Shown: positions 53,101 through 63,409 of the stretch, one piece after another
Layout of the letters: each line of letters begins with the position of its first letter
Position numbering within the stretch: the stretch's first letter is position 1
From: Selaginella tamariscina
Taxonomy: Eukaryota > Streptophyta > Lycopodiopsida > Selaginellales > Selaginellaceae
Reading direction: 5' to 3'
Assembly (NCBI GenBank): GCA_003024785.1
Contig: PUQB01000088.1
Coordinates: 495,899 to 559,898 of the forward strand
DNA length: 64,000 bases
Position numbers and translations under genes: made by a program
The notes under the pieces: generated by a model
Seen by the model: the letters and a program-made list of their open reading frames with translations, nothing else
What the model was told of the DNA's origin: nothing
Database searches by the model: none

Positions 53101-54370
53101 TCCACCATATGGATGTCAAGACAGCCTTCTTGAATGGGGATTTGCAAGAGGATATCTACATGCATATACCTCTTGGGTTTGAGGATGATGTTGCCTCTAG
53201 TGGCACTATATGGCAATTGCGGAAAGCTTTGTATGGCTTAAAACAAAGCTCCCGTGTTTGGTACCAAAAATTTGATGCTACCTTACGTGCTCAAGGCTTT
53301 TCTCGCTGCCATGCTGATCCCAATGTGTATGTGAAAGGCCATGCCAAGAGCATGCTCATCGTGGCCCTCTATGTTGATGATTTGCTCATCATGGGTGATG
53401 ACACTGATGCCATTGCTGCTCTAAAAGTTTCTCTTAGCCAGCAATTCCAGATGAAGGACCTTGGCCAAGTTTCTTACTTTCTTGGCTTTGAGGTCACACA
53501 TGATCCCAAGTCTGGTAGCTACATGCTTAGCCAACAACGTAAGGTCGAAGTCTTGCTGGATCGGTTTGGTATGCGTGATTGCCACCCTGTCAAGACCCCA
53601 ATGGTTGTCGGTGCCATTGACCTCACAATTGAGCAACCCGGTGAGCCTCTACCTGCTGGGACTCCTTATCGGCATCTCATCGGTTGTCTCACATATTTGT
53701 CCCTAATGACTCGCCCCACATCGCATATGCGACTATTGCCTTAAGTCAGTATAACACGTCACCAACCACCATGCATTGGCAAGCTGCCAAGCGTATCGTC
53801 AGATACCTTCGGGGCACTATGGATTGTGGCATTGCTTATTCGGGAGGTGATGCATCGTTGACATGCTACACAGATGCTAGCTTTGCCAACAACAAAGGTC
53901 ATCGCTCAACTTCTGGCATTTGCCTTTCCTTCTCAGGAGGTGCCATTGCGTGGGCTTCTAAGCGACAATCTGTGGTGGCACTTTCTAGTGCAGAAGCTGA
54001 GTACATTGCACTCACTACTGGTAGCAGGGAAGTGGTTTGGGCTCGGGGGCTACTTGCTGAGCTGGGATGTCCACAAGCTGGCCCCACTCCTTCTTGGTGC
54101 GACAACTTGAGCAGCATTGCCATGTCCAAGAACCCCGTCCACCATGCTCGCTCGAAGCACATTGAAGTCCAATTCCACTACGTGCGTGAGCTAGTTGATG
54201 GTGGCACACTGGCCGTCCAACATCTTGGGACAAAGGACATGCCAGCTGACCTTCTCACCAAGCCATTGGGGCCACACCAGTTTCAACTCTTGCGCCACAG
54301 ATTTGGGTTGGTAAGTGGCTTCGGTTTGGGGGGAGTGTTACATGACATACCTCGCCACATATACATTTAG
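50169..54370 (+). CDS. Copia gag-pol polyprotein (one frame break in RT)
   Basis: The start at 50169 follows the primer site by a few bases; upstream in-frame ATGs lie outside the element. Domains by residue: UBN2-type Gag (about 1-250) with three 12-residue repeats (ANAQKGQN...) near 218-254; CCHC knuckle CARCLEMGHWAQDC near 265; protease LLDSGCTNLMG near 330; pre-integrase WHKRLGH near 465; integrase HSDLCGPM, RVDGGGEY and PQQNGVAERKNR near 525-620; RT MDVKTAFLNGDLQED near 981 and YVDDLLIMGDD near 1068; RNase H TDASFANNKGHRSTSG and ADLLTKPL. The frame is open to 53744 but RT continues in another frame from about 53717. One missing base in the cccc run at 53714-53717 explains this. With that exception the element looks complete, about 1400 residues, a normal length. 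Confidence 0.92.
54325..54335 (+). other. Polypurine tract of the copia element
   Basis: The bases gtttggggggag end directly at the right LTR, the expected place and composition for plus-strand priming. Confidence 0.75.
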
Positions 54371-54422
54371 GGCTTTCCGTTTGTGTCCGTTAGCACGGTG
54401 CGCTTGGATCCTGATTGTCTCA
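54336..54422 (+). repeat. 3' LTR of the copia element
   Basis: 87 bp, same sequence as 50058-50144; followed by the target duplication tgcca. Confidence 0.95.
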
Positions 54423-54922
54423 TGCCAGACGCACCACCGCCGAAGAAAACTAATAGTACTCTTAAAAAGGTCTCTCTCTCTCTCTCTTACACCTACACAC
54501 AATGTCACACATATCTAATCTATGTATTTTATATCTAGCTTTGGGAGCTCATCTGGACATGGAGTTTTATTTGGTGAATTTGCTAATGAATATGACTATC
54601 GCAAGGAAGATGGTAAGGTCTCTCTCTCAATGTGTTTCGTGTAGGGGGAGCAAGCAGAACAACGAAGAAACAGTGCCACAGAGAACACTGCAGCTTAATG
54701 GAAACAACAAAGGAAGGTAAGATCTCTCTTTCTCTCTCTCTCAATGTGTGTTCATGTAGGGGAAAACTCAAAGGGAACAACAAAAGAAGCAAAACAAAGA
54801 CTAGTACAAAATTAAGAAGAAAGAAAAGCAAGAGTGCATATAGTAATCAGTACAAGTTCTATTTTTCTTTAGGAGGCCTTCTATTGGTTGTAGCAGCTTT
54901 GATTTTAGTTTTATTCAGATAA

Positions 54923-55600
54923 TGTGTAAAAGATAAGTATATAATAAAGCATATTAATGTGCAAGTCTTTGGAAAAAATATTCCTTAAGTATATAGTAAT
55001 TGTGGAGTTTAATTTGCCGACCAAGGTATGTTTTAGACCACATTATATTACACCTCATTATAAGTGAATAAATATTATCCAATCGTAACGTCTTGCATAA
55101 ATATATATTAATATAACTATATACACGGCATGAAATATTCCTAGCATATGCTAGGGAATATTCCAGAATAAACTTGAATATCCCTGAGAGACATTTTCAG
55201 AATACACAATAATGTTATATTTGTTTCGTTATATCCATTTGTATAAATATTTCATCATAAAAAGTGTATGTATATATATAACACACACAAGAATGCATTG
55301 TCTCTATTTTAAAAACTGGAAGTATATATTAGAATATTTCATTTCATTTTAGTATATGACAAAAGTAACAAATTCTCTTTTTATTTTTCTTTTAAGTATT
55401 CCATTAGTTTTTTCTTAATTTTTTTATTATTGTCATTTTAAAAATTAATTAATAACATCAAAATGTCTATTCTATAATAACTTAATCACAAGTAATTAAA
55501 TGAATTTATTCTACTACACTTAAAACAAAAAAGTATTAGGATATGCCTAGCATATACTATATCTGAGCTTATGGGATTCGAACTCGGCAACGATGTGCGG
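54923..55600. other. AT-rich spacer between the deaminase-like gene and RPL27
   Basis: No gene. The first part (to about 55110) still aligns with the end of duplication unit 1. Confidence 0.6.
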
Positions 55601-55603
55601 CTG

Positions 55604-55641
55604 TAGGGTTCTTATGAGCTAGGGTTGAAAGTCTAGGGTTT
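55604..55641 (+). promoter_or_regulatory. Telo-box-like motifs in the RPL27 leader
   Basis: Three copies of a TAGGGTT core lie within 60 bases upstream of the start codon (55604-55610, about 55619-55626 and 55633-55641; the last reads ctagggttt, that is AAACCCTAG on the other strand). Such telo boxes are common in promoters and leaders of plant ribosomal protein genes, where they support expression in dividing cells. Function here is inferred from the motif. Confidence 0.6.
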
Positions 55642-55662
55642 CAGGTGCGGCGGCGAGGCGCG

Positions 55663-56532
55663 ATGGTGAAGTTTCTCAAGGCGAACAAGGTCGTGGTGTT
55701 GCTGCAAGGGCGGTACGCAGGCCGCAAGGCAGTGATCGTGAAGAACTTCGATGAAGGCGGCCAGAACAACACTCGGCAGTATGGCCATGCATTGGTCGCC
55801 GGCATCGCTAAGTACCCCCGCAAGGTAATCGTTCCCCCATGAATCCCCGTATCCCGTCGTCCACAAAAATCGCATTTTTGTACATAGCGTTTTCGTACTT
55901 TAAAGATCCATGCTTTGCCAAACATAGATCCCAGAAATTATCCAACAAATTCAAGTGAATCCCGATAAATTCACTTTCCCAACCATGTCTCAATGTACCA
56001 TCTGCATATGAAATCCAAAATCCCATTTTGTTGTTTAAAGTTAGTATATAACTTGTGACAAAATTGATTGTTTCATAGTATGTATCCTAAGGTATAACTA
56101 TAGTATAACATATTTTGTTTTAACAGGTCATCAAGAAGGCTTCGCAGAAGAAGATCGCCAAAAGGTCGCGCTTGAAGCCATTTGTCAAGCTCATTAACTA
56201 CAACCACATCATGCCCACGAGGTGAGTTTTAAGTTTATATATAATATATTATCTAGACCACTATACACATTATGTCAGAATATAACGGTGTTTGCTTATG
56301 TAATGGGTTCAGGTACACGCTTGACGTTGATCTGAAGAATGTTGTTACCTCTGAAAAGCTTGAGAGCAAGGCCAAGAAAGTCGAGGCCCGCAAGGTGAGA
56401 TTAAGTTTTTCATGTTATAAGAGGTTTTATATACATACACACTCATCTATGTAACAGGAAGTGAAGCAGCTGTTTGAGGAGAGGTTCAAGACAGGCAAGA
56501 ACAGGTGGTTCTTTACAAAGCTGAGATTCTAA
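55663..56532 (+). CDS. RPL27: 60S ribosomal protein L27 (eL27)
   Basis: A structural protein of the cytosolic large ribosomal subunit. Exons 55663-55824, 56127-56221, 56313-56394 and 56458-56532 join to 414 nt (137 residues), with all junctions GT..AG and in phase. It starts [20 protein letters not shown] (KOW-like fold) and includes the conserved [15 protein letters not shown] segment and the invariant C-terminus [13 protein letters not shown]. It is one or two residues longer than usual because of a small insertion after residue 33 ([11 protein letters not shown] where most plants have a shorter loop). No frame problem is seen, in contrast to its neighbours. Confidence 0.97.
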
Positions 56533-57267
56533 GCAGCCTGGGTCCCAAGAGTTCGTGTTTAATCTGATCTTCCCTTTAATTAATTCCTTTTTTAAATTAA
56601 ATGCTTTTTAGTATATTTTTCATATAATAAGTTTATTGGGGGTTATTAACACTTTGTTAACGGGGCCATTCTAAATTTTAAACCCAGGATTTCAACCCAT
56701 GCTGATCGTATATGGGTCTGGATAAGATACATGCATGAATGTTTAAATCATGTATAGGATATATGGTGGGTGAGTGTTTAAGGATAACTTAAGTTAAGAA
56801 TATTAATTAAGTAAAAAATAAATTTATTAAGTTAATGATTAAAGATAATAATTGAGTCGGGTCGTTAAATTAAAGATAAATTTATTAAATTAAGAATAAA
56901 AAAATAAATTAATAACTGGGTTAAAAATTCAATGTAGAAATAAATTTAATAATTAAGGTTTAATTTAGAAATAAATTTATTAATTAAGGATAACAATTGG
57001 GTTAAAGATTTAATTTAATAAATTAAAGATAATAATTTAGTTAAGGGTCACTAAATAATTAAGGTTTTAATTAAAAAATAACAATTAAATTAAAGATCTA
57101 ACTCAGAAATAAATTTTATATATAATAATTAAATTAATAATTTAATATTAAATAATTTGTACATATTATTAAATATTTATTTGTTTGATATACATATGCA
57201 TATGGATAATCAAAAGAAACGTTTGTATTTGATACATAACTCAGATTTTGTAAGTAAAACTCAGATT
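56533..57267. other. AT-rich spacer between RPL27 and the pectinesterase gene
   Basis: Convergent intergenic region with no gene. It is built from loosely repeated phrases such as 'aattaaagataa' and 'aataaatttattaa'. Confidence 0.65.
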
Positions 57268-58749
57268 TCACAGTAACCAAGGCTGGCCGTCGATGAAGTC
57301 TATGTCCATGAACGCACGAGCTTCATCATCAGTTAATACGATAGAATAGGGAACTCTGTTTTTCGTGTTTGATCCTGGCCCGAAGCAGTCATACTCTCCA
57401 TAGAACACAGTCCTAAACACATACAAACCTTATTAGTACCTAATACTATATATACAGAGAGAGAACTTACTTATCGTTGTCGGGTTTGCTCCAGTCGTTC
57501 CAGCCACTAGGAACCACCCCAGTGCCCATGTACGACTTTATGAAAAACAACACGCGAGTACGGACCCCAAGAGCGACCTAGTAAGACGTTCCCGTTTCCA
57601 TGTATCCTGCAGTTCACAAAGGAGAAGCCAGCATTGTCATTTGTTCCATTCCTCTTCTGCGCTGTCAAAGAACCATTCCCAACCACATGCAGCTCACAAT
57701 CCTGATCAAGTTCGTACAAGTTTAGAACGAGAGAACGAGAGAGAGAGAGAGGGAGAACATACCTTGTAGAGGGAGAGGCCATCGCCGAAAATGAAATCGA
57801 CAGAGCCCCGGATGAGGCAGTCCTTGAAGAAGTGTCGACCCTCTTATCATATAGAGTGTCCTGATGTCCAAGGAAGTTACACTTGTAAAACGCACCATAG
57901 TCTCCCGTTATCAATAGTGCTGCAGCTTGCGAGACTTTAGGGTGCGTTGGTGCAGTATTCTGTATAAACCGAAGCTAGATACACACGTCTGTACACCTAC
58001 ACACATACCTTAAAGGTGATGCCTTTTGCCGTGAAGAAATCCGAGCTCACATGGACAGCGGCAGTGTAATACGTAGAGTTAATGGTTTTCCCGTGACTCG
58101 TTTTGCCATTGTAGTCGCCCCACTCAATCGTTGTCTTGTTAGCTCCTGATCCTTGTAGCGTGATGTATGGTTTCTCGTGACTGATATGTACCTTCTCCCT
58201 GATGAAGAAGTTGAAATTAGTGTGTGAGAGAGAGAGAGGGAGAGAGACTACTTACTTATACACGCCTGGTCCAACGAAGATGGTAATGGGTCTTGTGTTA
58301 TTCGTGGGAACCGCATCGATTGCGTCCTGTACCTTCTCGAAGTCGCCATTCCCATGCTTATTCACGATTATGTACTGAGGGTGCTTCGTATAAACATGGG
58401 TCATGTTCCTGCCGGCAAAGAGATGCGGCAGAAGAGGTGCAGTAGACGGGCCGGGGAGCTGTTTATCTAAGAGACTCTGAATCCACTTCTGAAACTCTTC
58501 AACCAGTCCTTTCAGGACAGGATTCTCCGTTACGATGGGATGTACATAAGGAGGAGCCTTTGGATGTATACGTGGTGGTATACGTCGAGGAATACCAGGA
58601 TGATATAGAACTGAAGTATTGTGTATACTTACCGCCGATGCTGCGTGTGTATCTACTCCCTCTTGTACACTCTCAGCTGATATACATAACGATTGAAGAA
58701 GCATAGCAACACATATTACTAGTATTGCCCGCTTAATCGCCATATCCAT
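57268..58749 (-). CDS. Pectinesterase (pectin methylesterase), 5 exons, two frame breaks
   Basis: Secreted enzyme that removes methyl groups from cell-wall homogalacturonan. Minus-strand exons: 58749-58256, 58198-58009, 57959-57763, 57701-57471, and about 57411-57268. The start gives a signal peptide ([20 protein letters not shown]). A Pro/His-rich linker ([14 protein letters not shown]) follows, with no clear inhibitor domain, then the catalytic domain: [40 protein letters not shown] (catalytic Asp), [11 protein letters not shown], and [13 protein letters not shown] near the end. Two junction-to-junction frames fail by one base: a C run at 57839-57841 is one short, and the A run at 57543-57547 is one too long. 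Both are homopolymers, so consensus error is plausible; otherwise it is a pseudogene. Confidence 0.85.
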
Positions 58750-58790
58750 AACCTTGGTACACCCTAACCTTTTATATGCATCTGTAATCC

Positions 58791-60648
58791 TAAAATACCA
58801 AAAAGGCAGTACCTTTGTTTTTATACCTTTATGGAGTAAATAGATATAAATTTGTCGTAATTCGATTTATAACAATTATATTTAAGAAAATCCTCACACA
58901 CACACACACACTGGAGGACTCGTATTATGACCCTAGTTTGCCCGGTCTAAGGTTACAATTGCTATAGTCAAATATATAATTAGAAAACCTATACGTGTGC
59001 TATATAAGAGAATAGTCTATATACCATTCTAGTACATATATATATATTTTATACATGTATTATATTTATATATGTTTTATTGTAAAAGTAAATGTGATTA
59101 GCACATCAATATCGTAAACTATTACAAAATATCATTAACTAAGTATTTTAAGAAAATTAAATGAATTCATCAGAAATGAACATTGCCTAGGACCATGTAA
59201 ACGAATTTTCATATTTATTTTTAATAAGAAAACATAATTAATAATTTGACGACATATTTATAAAAATTAATTAAATAATATATTACAAACTGTTTTTGAA
59301 TTGGTTGAACACAAGAGAGAGAGCCCGAGCATAATAACTATTATAATATATACTTCTAATATAAGAAAACATAATTAATAATTTGACGACATATTTATAA
59401 AAATTAATTAAATAATATATTACAAACTGTTTTTGAATTGGTTGAACACAAGAGAGAGAGCCCGAGCATAATAACTATTATAATATATACTTCTAATATA
59501 TTAATAAATAACTAATACATAATAATAAAATATAATTAGTATATGTAACATATATATTACTATATATATGTAATAGAATATAAAGATTATATGTATATAG
59601 ACTGTTCTATGTTAAAATATTATTTTATAAGAAAAGGCAGATATATTATAAAGTTTAAAAGGATATGTAAATAATTACTTACTAAACCTTTATAATGTTT
59701 TGAATTTGTTTTTTTTTTTCTATAATCAAAGATCTGCAATGCTTGTTTGTACAAGAACATATTATAAGCTTTAAAATTTTGGTAATTTTAATTTAAGATT
59801 TAATATATCATTAAAATGTTCATTTAGTATTTATTGTGGCTCACACTTGTGACCAAGATATTCAATACCATGGTGTGCAACTGTGTTGGTGATGTTATAA
59901 ATGCATGTTTATTTACTTGTTAGTTAAAATATTATATATTATTGTTATATTTTATTACTATACCTAGTTTCAAATAGAAATACTCATCTCATAAACAAAT
60001 AAATAAATAAATAAATATATATATATATATTGTGTGCATTGTGTAGAATGATTTTTATGTTACATACTATTGTATATTATATAATACACAACAATATTAA
60101 AATTCTATATCACAACACACCACACACACATAGCTATATACTTAAGCAATGTTCTGTAAAAGGTATACACACGTTGCATAGTGATATGAACTTTGTGTGT
60201 ATATAATGTATATTAGTACAAATGTAATAACTATAGCTAAGTTTAATTACTGTGTTTATATAATTAAATTATTGTTGAAGCGTAGTGAGAGCATATTTAA
60301 ATATGATATATTTCAAGAGTATATTTGAAAATTGCCCAAATAAATTACATTTGTTTATATATATACTGATGTGTTTATAATGGTTGATTACAATGTATAT
60401 ACAAAAACATTTGGCAAATTCCACATATTATATGATGTATGTATATAATATCAATAATATGTGAGAATTTCCCAAACAAATTCCATATATGTACAGGTTG
60501 ATTATAACGGTAATTGGTTGAGTTGTTAATGTATTATTTGAGATTAAATTAATGTAATCTTTCAATTCTAAGGTTACATTTAAATTCAATATTTATTTAA
60601 TTCAACTCACTATAAACTGAAACAAAAAATATACAAATTATCCAATCC
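58791..60648. repeat. ~1.9-kb intergenic tandem repeat, unit 1
   Basis: It begins at 'aaaataccaaaaagg', just upstream of the pectinesterase start. Landmarks shared in order with unit 2 include 'gaccctagtttgcccggtct' (58929 and 60918), 'atcaaagatctgcaatgctt' (59726 and 61569) and 'gaccaagatattcaatacca' (59851 and 61686). Confidence 0.85.
59224..59497. repeat. Exact tandem duplication of 137 bp
   Basis: 59224-59360 and 59361-59497 read identically (both begin ataagaaaacataattaata). Unit 2 of the larger repeat has a single, diverged equivalent near 61225-61350, so this duplication arose later. Confidence 0.9.
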
Positions 60649-60821
60649 TAAAATACCAAAAAGGGATACCTTTGTTTTTATATACCTTTATGGATATAAA
60701 TTTGTTGTAATTCGATTTATACAATTATATTTAAGAAAATTGCTGCTGTAACACTAATGAAGTGAAATGGCTTAATTTTTTAATATATTATTTTTATTAT
60801 GTTTTATGTGAAATCTAAAGT

Positions 60822-60822
60822 A

Positions 60823-60890
<68 letters not shown>
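60822..60890. repeat. (CT)n(CA)n compound microsatellite
   Basis: About ten CT units followed by about 24 CA units. Confidence 0.95.
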
Positions 60891-60892
<2 letters not shown>

Positions 60893-61850
60893 TTATTCTG
60901 GAGGACTCGTATTATGACCCTAGTTTGCCCGGTCTAATATTGGTATAGTCAAATATAATGAGAAAACCTATACGTGCATTTATATGGAATGGTTTGCTAT
61001 ATAAGAGAATAGTCTATATACCATTCTAGTACATATATATATATATTTTATACATGTATTATATTTATATATGTTTTATTGTAAAAGTAAATGTGATTAG
61101 CAGACAATATACATCACTATCGTAAATTATTACAAAATATCATTAACTAAGTGTTTTAAGAAAATTAAATGAATTCATCAGTAATGAATGCACATAAAGC
61201 ATTGCCTAAGCAACTATGTTTTCATATTATTTCTAATAAGAAACATAATCGATAATTGGACGACATATTAAAAAATTAATTAAATAATATATTACAAACT
61301 GTTTTTGAGGTGGTGAATTGGGCATAATAACTATTATAACATATACTTTAACCAATAAATAATATATAATAACTAATACATAATTATAAAATATAATTAG
61401 TATATGTAGCATATCTATTACTATTTATATGTAATAGAATATAAACTGTTCTATGTATATTTTATAAAATACATTATTTTATAATAAAAGCAGACATTAT
61501 GAAGTTTAAAAGGATATGTAAATAATTACTTACTAAACCTTTATAATGTTTTGAATTTGTTTTCTATAATCAAAGATCTGCAATGCTTGTTTGTACAAGA
61601 ACACATTGTAATTTTGGTAATTTTTAATTTAAGATTTAATATATCATTAAAATGTTCATTTAGTATTTTTGTGGCTCACACTTGTGACCAAGATATTCAA
61701 TACCATGGTGTGCAACTGTGTTGGTGATGTTATAAATGCATGTTTATTTACTTGTTAGTTAAAATATTATATATTATTGTTATATTTTATTACTATACCT
61801 AGTTTTCAAATAGAAATACTCATCTCATAAACAAATAAATAAATAAATAA

Positions 61851-61867
<17 letters not shown>

Positions 61868-61899
<32 letters not shown>

Positions 61900-61904
61900 T
61901 GTAT
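61868..61904. repeat. (GTAT)n microsatellite
   Basis: About eight tandem tetranucleotides directly after a (TA)n run. Confidence 0.9.
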
Positions 61905-62598
61905 TGTGTGCATTGTGTAGAATGATTTTTATGTTACATACTATTGTATATTATATAATACACAACAATATTAAAATTCTATATCACACACACACACACA
62001 CACACACAGCTATATACTTAAGCAATATTCTGTAAAAGGTATACATACGTTGCATAGTGATATGAACTTTGTGTGTGTATAATGTATATTAGTACAAATG
62101 TAATAACTATAGTTAAGTTTAATTACTGTGTTTATATAATTAAATTATTGTTGAAGCGTAGTGAGAGGCATATTTAAATATGATATATTTCAAGAGTATA
62201 TTTGAAAATTGCCCAAATAAATTACATTTGTTTTTGTATATATATACTGATGTGTTTATAATGGTTGATTACAATGTATATACAAAAACATTTGGGAAAT
62301 TCCACATATTATACGATGTATGTATATAATAACTATGAAGATTATTTGGTTGAGTTGTTAATGTATTATTTGAGATTAAAGATATGTAATCTTTCAAATC
62401 TAACGTTACATTTAAATTATTTATTTATTAATTCAACTCGTTATAAACTGAAAGTTTTCCAAGCTACTCAAGTTACATACTTAAAAAACAATCAAATTTA
62501 TTAATAACAATAACACATGCACTTACACATGTATATGTATATCTACACCTCTCTCCATATGTGCTAATCCTTCGTTAAACTACAAGAAACCATCTTGA

Positions 62599-63095
62599 TT
62601 AAGGATTAGACCCACACTCAGGTGGAACTGGAGAATATCTCTTGGTATCTATACAATAGTCATATATCATATAGTTTTTCTTTACCCATGCAAGCTTATC
62701 AAGCTGGTTAAGCTCCAAATAGTGGTGCTTTTCTTTATCCCACCAATTCCTCCCAGATAGGCAGTTTTCCACAAGTCCATCACAGCCGTCGATTGAGAAG
62801 TCCTTAAAAGATGCAACAAATGGTGCAAAACTCCAGTTTGTCTTCTCTAATCCTCTGCATAATTAACACACATTATAAATAAGCTCAGTTTAGGGTTAGG
62901 GTTTCAGGGTGTACCCTGCAGTTGCCCACTCTTCCCCGTTCCACATACTTCCCATTACTCTCATTGGCTGGTTGTAAGCATATGCCACCCCTAGTGCAGA
63001 GTTGTTCCTAAATACACGTACTGGTGTATCATCCACGTAAATCTGCGTGTAGTAAGTGTTTATTTAACTTATAACAATAGAAACTTATTAAATAG

Positions 63096-63137
<42 letters not shown>

Positions 63138-63369
63138 GTTAATGAATTACTTACATGACTTGGTATTGGTTCCAAAGAACCGAGTAAGTGTGATAATCAA
63201 GGCTTGGATCGAACCATAGTAATATTCTCTGCTCCCTTCCCCCCACACCATCAACATAAACATTTGTTTGTAGTGCATATGGTTGCCCAGATCTGTTCCC
63301 CAGGAACTCAAAGTCAAACTCATCCCTCTTCTTTGTATGTGATGCCATCTGCAACCAGATATGCCCATA

Positions 63370-63409
<40 letters not shown>

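Larger units (their letters stand above)
50058..54422 (+). mobile_element. Young Ty1/copia retrotransposon with 87-bp LTRs
   Basis: A 4365-bp element: LTRs 50058-50144 and 54336-54422, a primer site directly after the left LTR, one gag-pol frame, and a polypurine tract before the right LTR. The two LTRs look identical base for base, and a 5-bp target duplication (tgcca) flanks it, so insertion is recent. It sits in exon 7 of the deaminase-like gene in the same orientation. The integrase-before-RT order makes it Ty1/copia. LTRs of 87 bp are unusually short for a coding element. Confidence 0.95.
47325..54922 (+). pseudogene. Deaminase-like (OTT_1508-type) membrane-anchored protein gene, tandem copy 2, split by copia
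   Basis: Exons: 47325-47499, 47755-47896, 47994-48063, 49046-49234, 49392-49588, 49723-49960, 50035-50057 plus 54428-54469 (interrupted), 54539-54612, 54645-54715, 54760-54922. Exons 1-6 are open and in phase (about 337 codons). Residues near 230 read MHCEILLLDW (HxE) and near 260 CCWLCHRML (CxxC), followed by WRGCHNRYYPG. An HxE plus CxxC zinc site with an intervening YVGVR strand is the layout of the nucleic-acid/nucleotide deaminase superfamily, most like its OTT_1508 branch. The tail is Lys-rich and ends in one membrane helix (LGGLLLVVAALILVLFR). A copia element splits exon 7, and that exon is also one C short relative to copy 1. Exon 2 needs the GTAGTT donor; otherwise TAG ends it at 47900. 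Substrate unknown. Confidence 0.6.
43251..55110. repeat. Large tandem duplication, unit 2 (with insertions)
   Basis: Aligns with unit 1. It is longer because of extra sequence at about 44055-45490 (with a gypsy integrase relic), further extra sequence at about 45.7-46.8 kb, and the 4.37-kb copia element at 50058-54422. Confidence 0.8.
60649..62470. repeat. ~1.9-kb intergenic tandem repeat, unit 2
   Basis: Partner of 58791-60648, with scattered substitutions and indels and longer microsatellites. Confidence 0.85.
58750..62598. other. Non-coding spacer made mostly of a tandem duplication
   Basis: No genes. The spacer consists of two related units of about 1.9 kb (58791-60648 and 60649-62470) with TA, CA and TATG microsatellites. 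Confidence 0.7.

Noticed and set aside
60843-60890. Regular repeats as a possible CRISPR-like or satellite array
   Set aside because: Simple CA and TATG microsatellites without spacers; this is a eukaryotic nuclear sequence.
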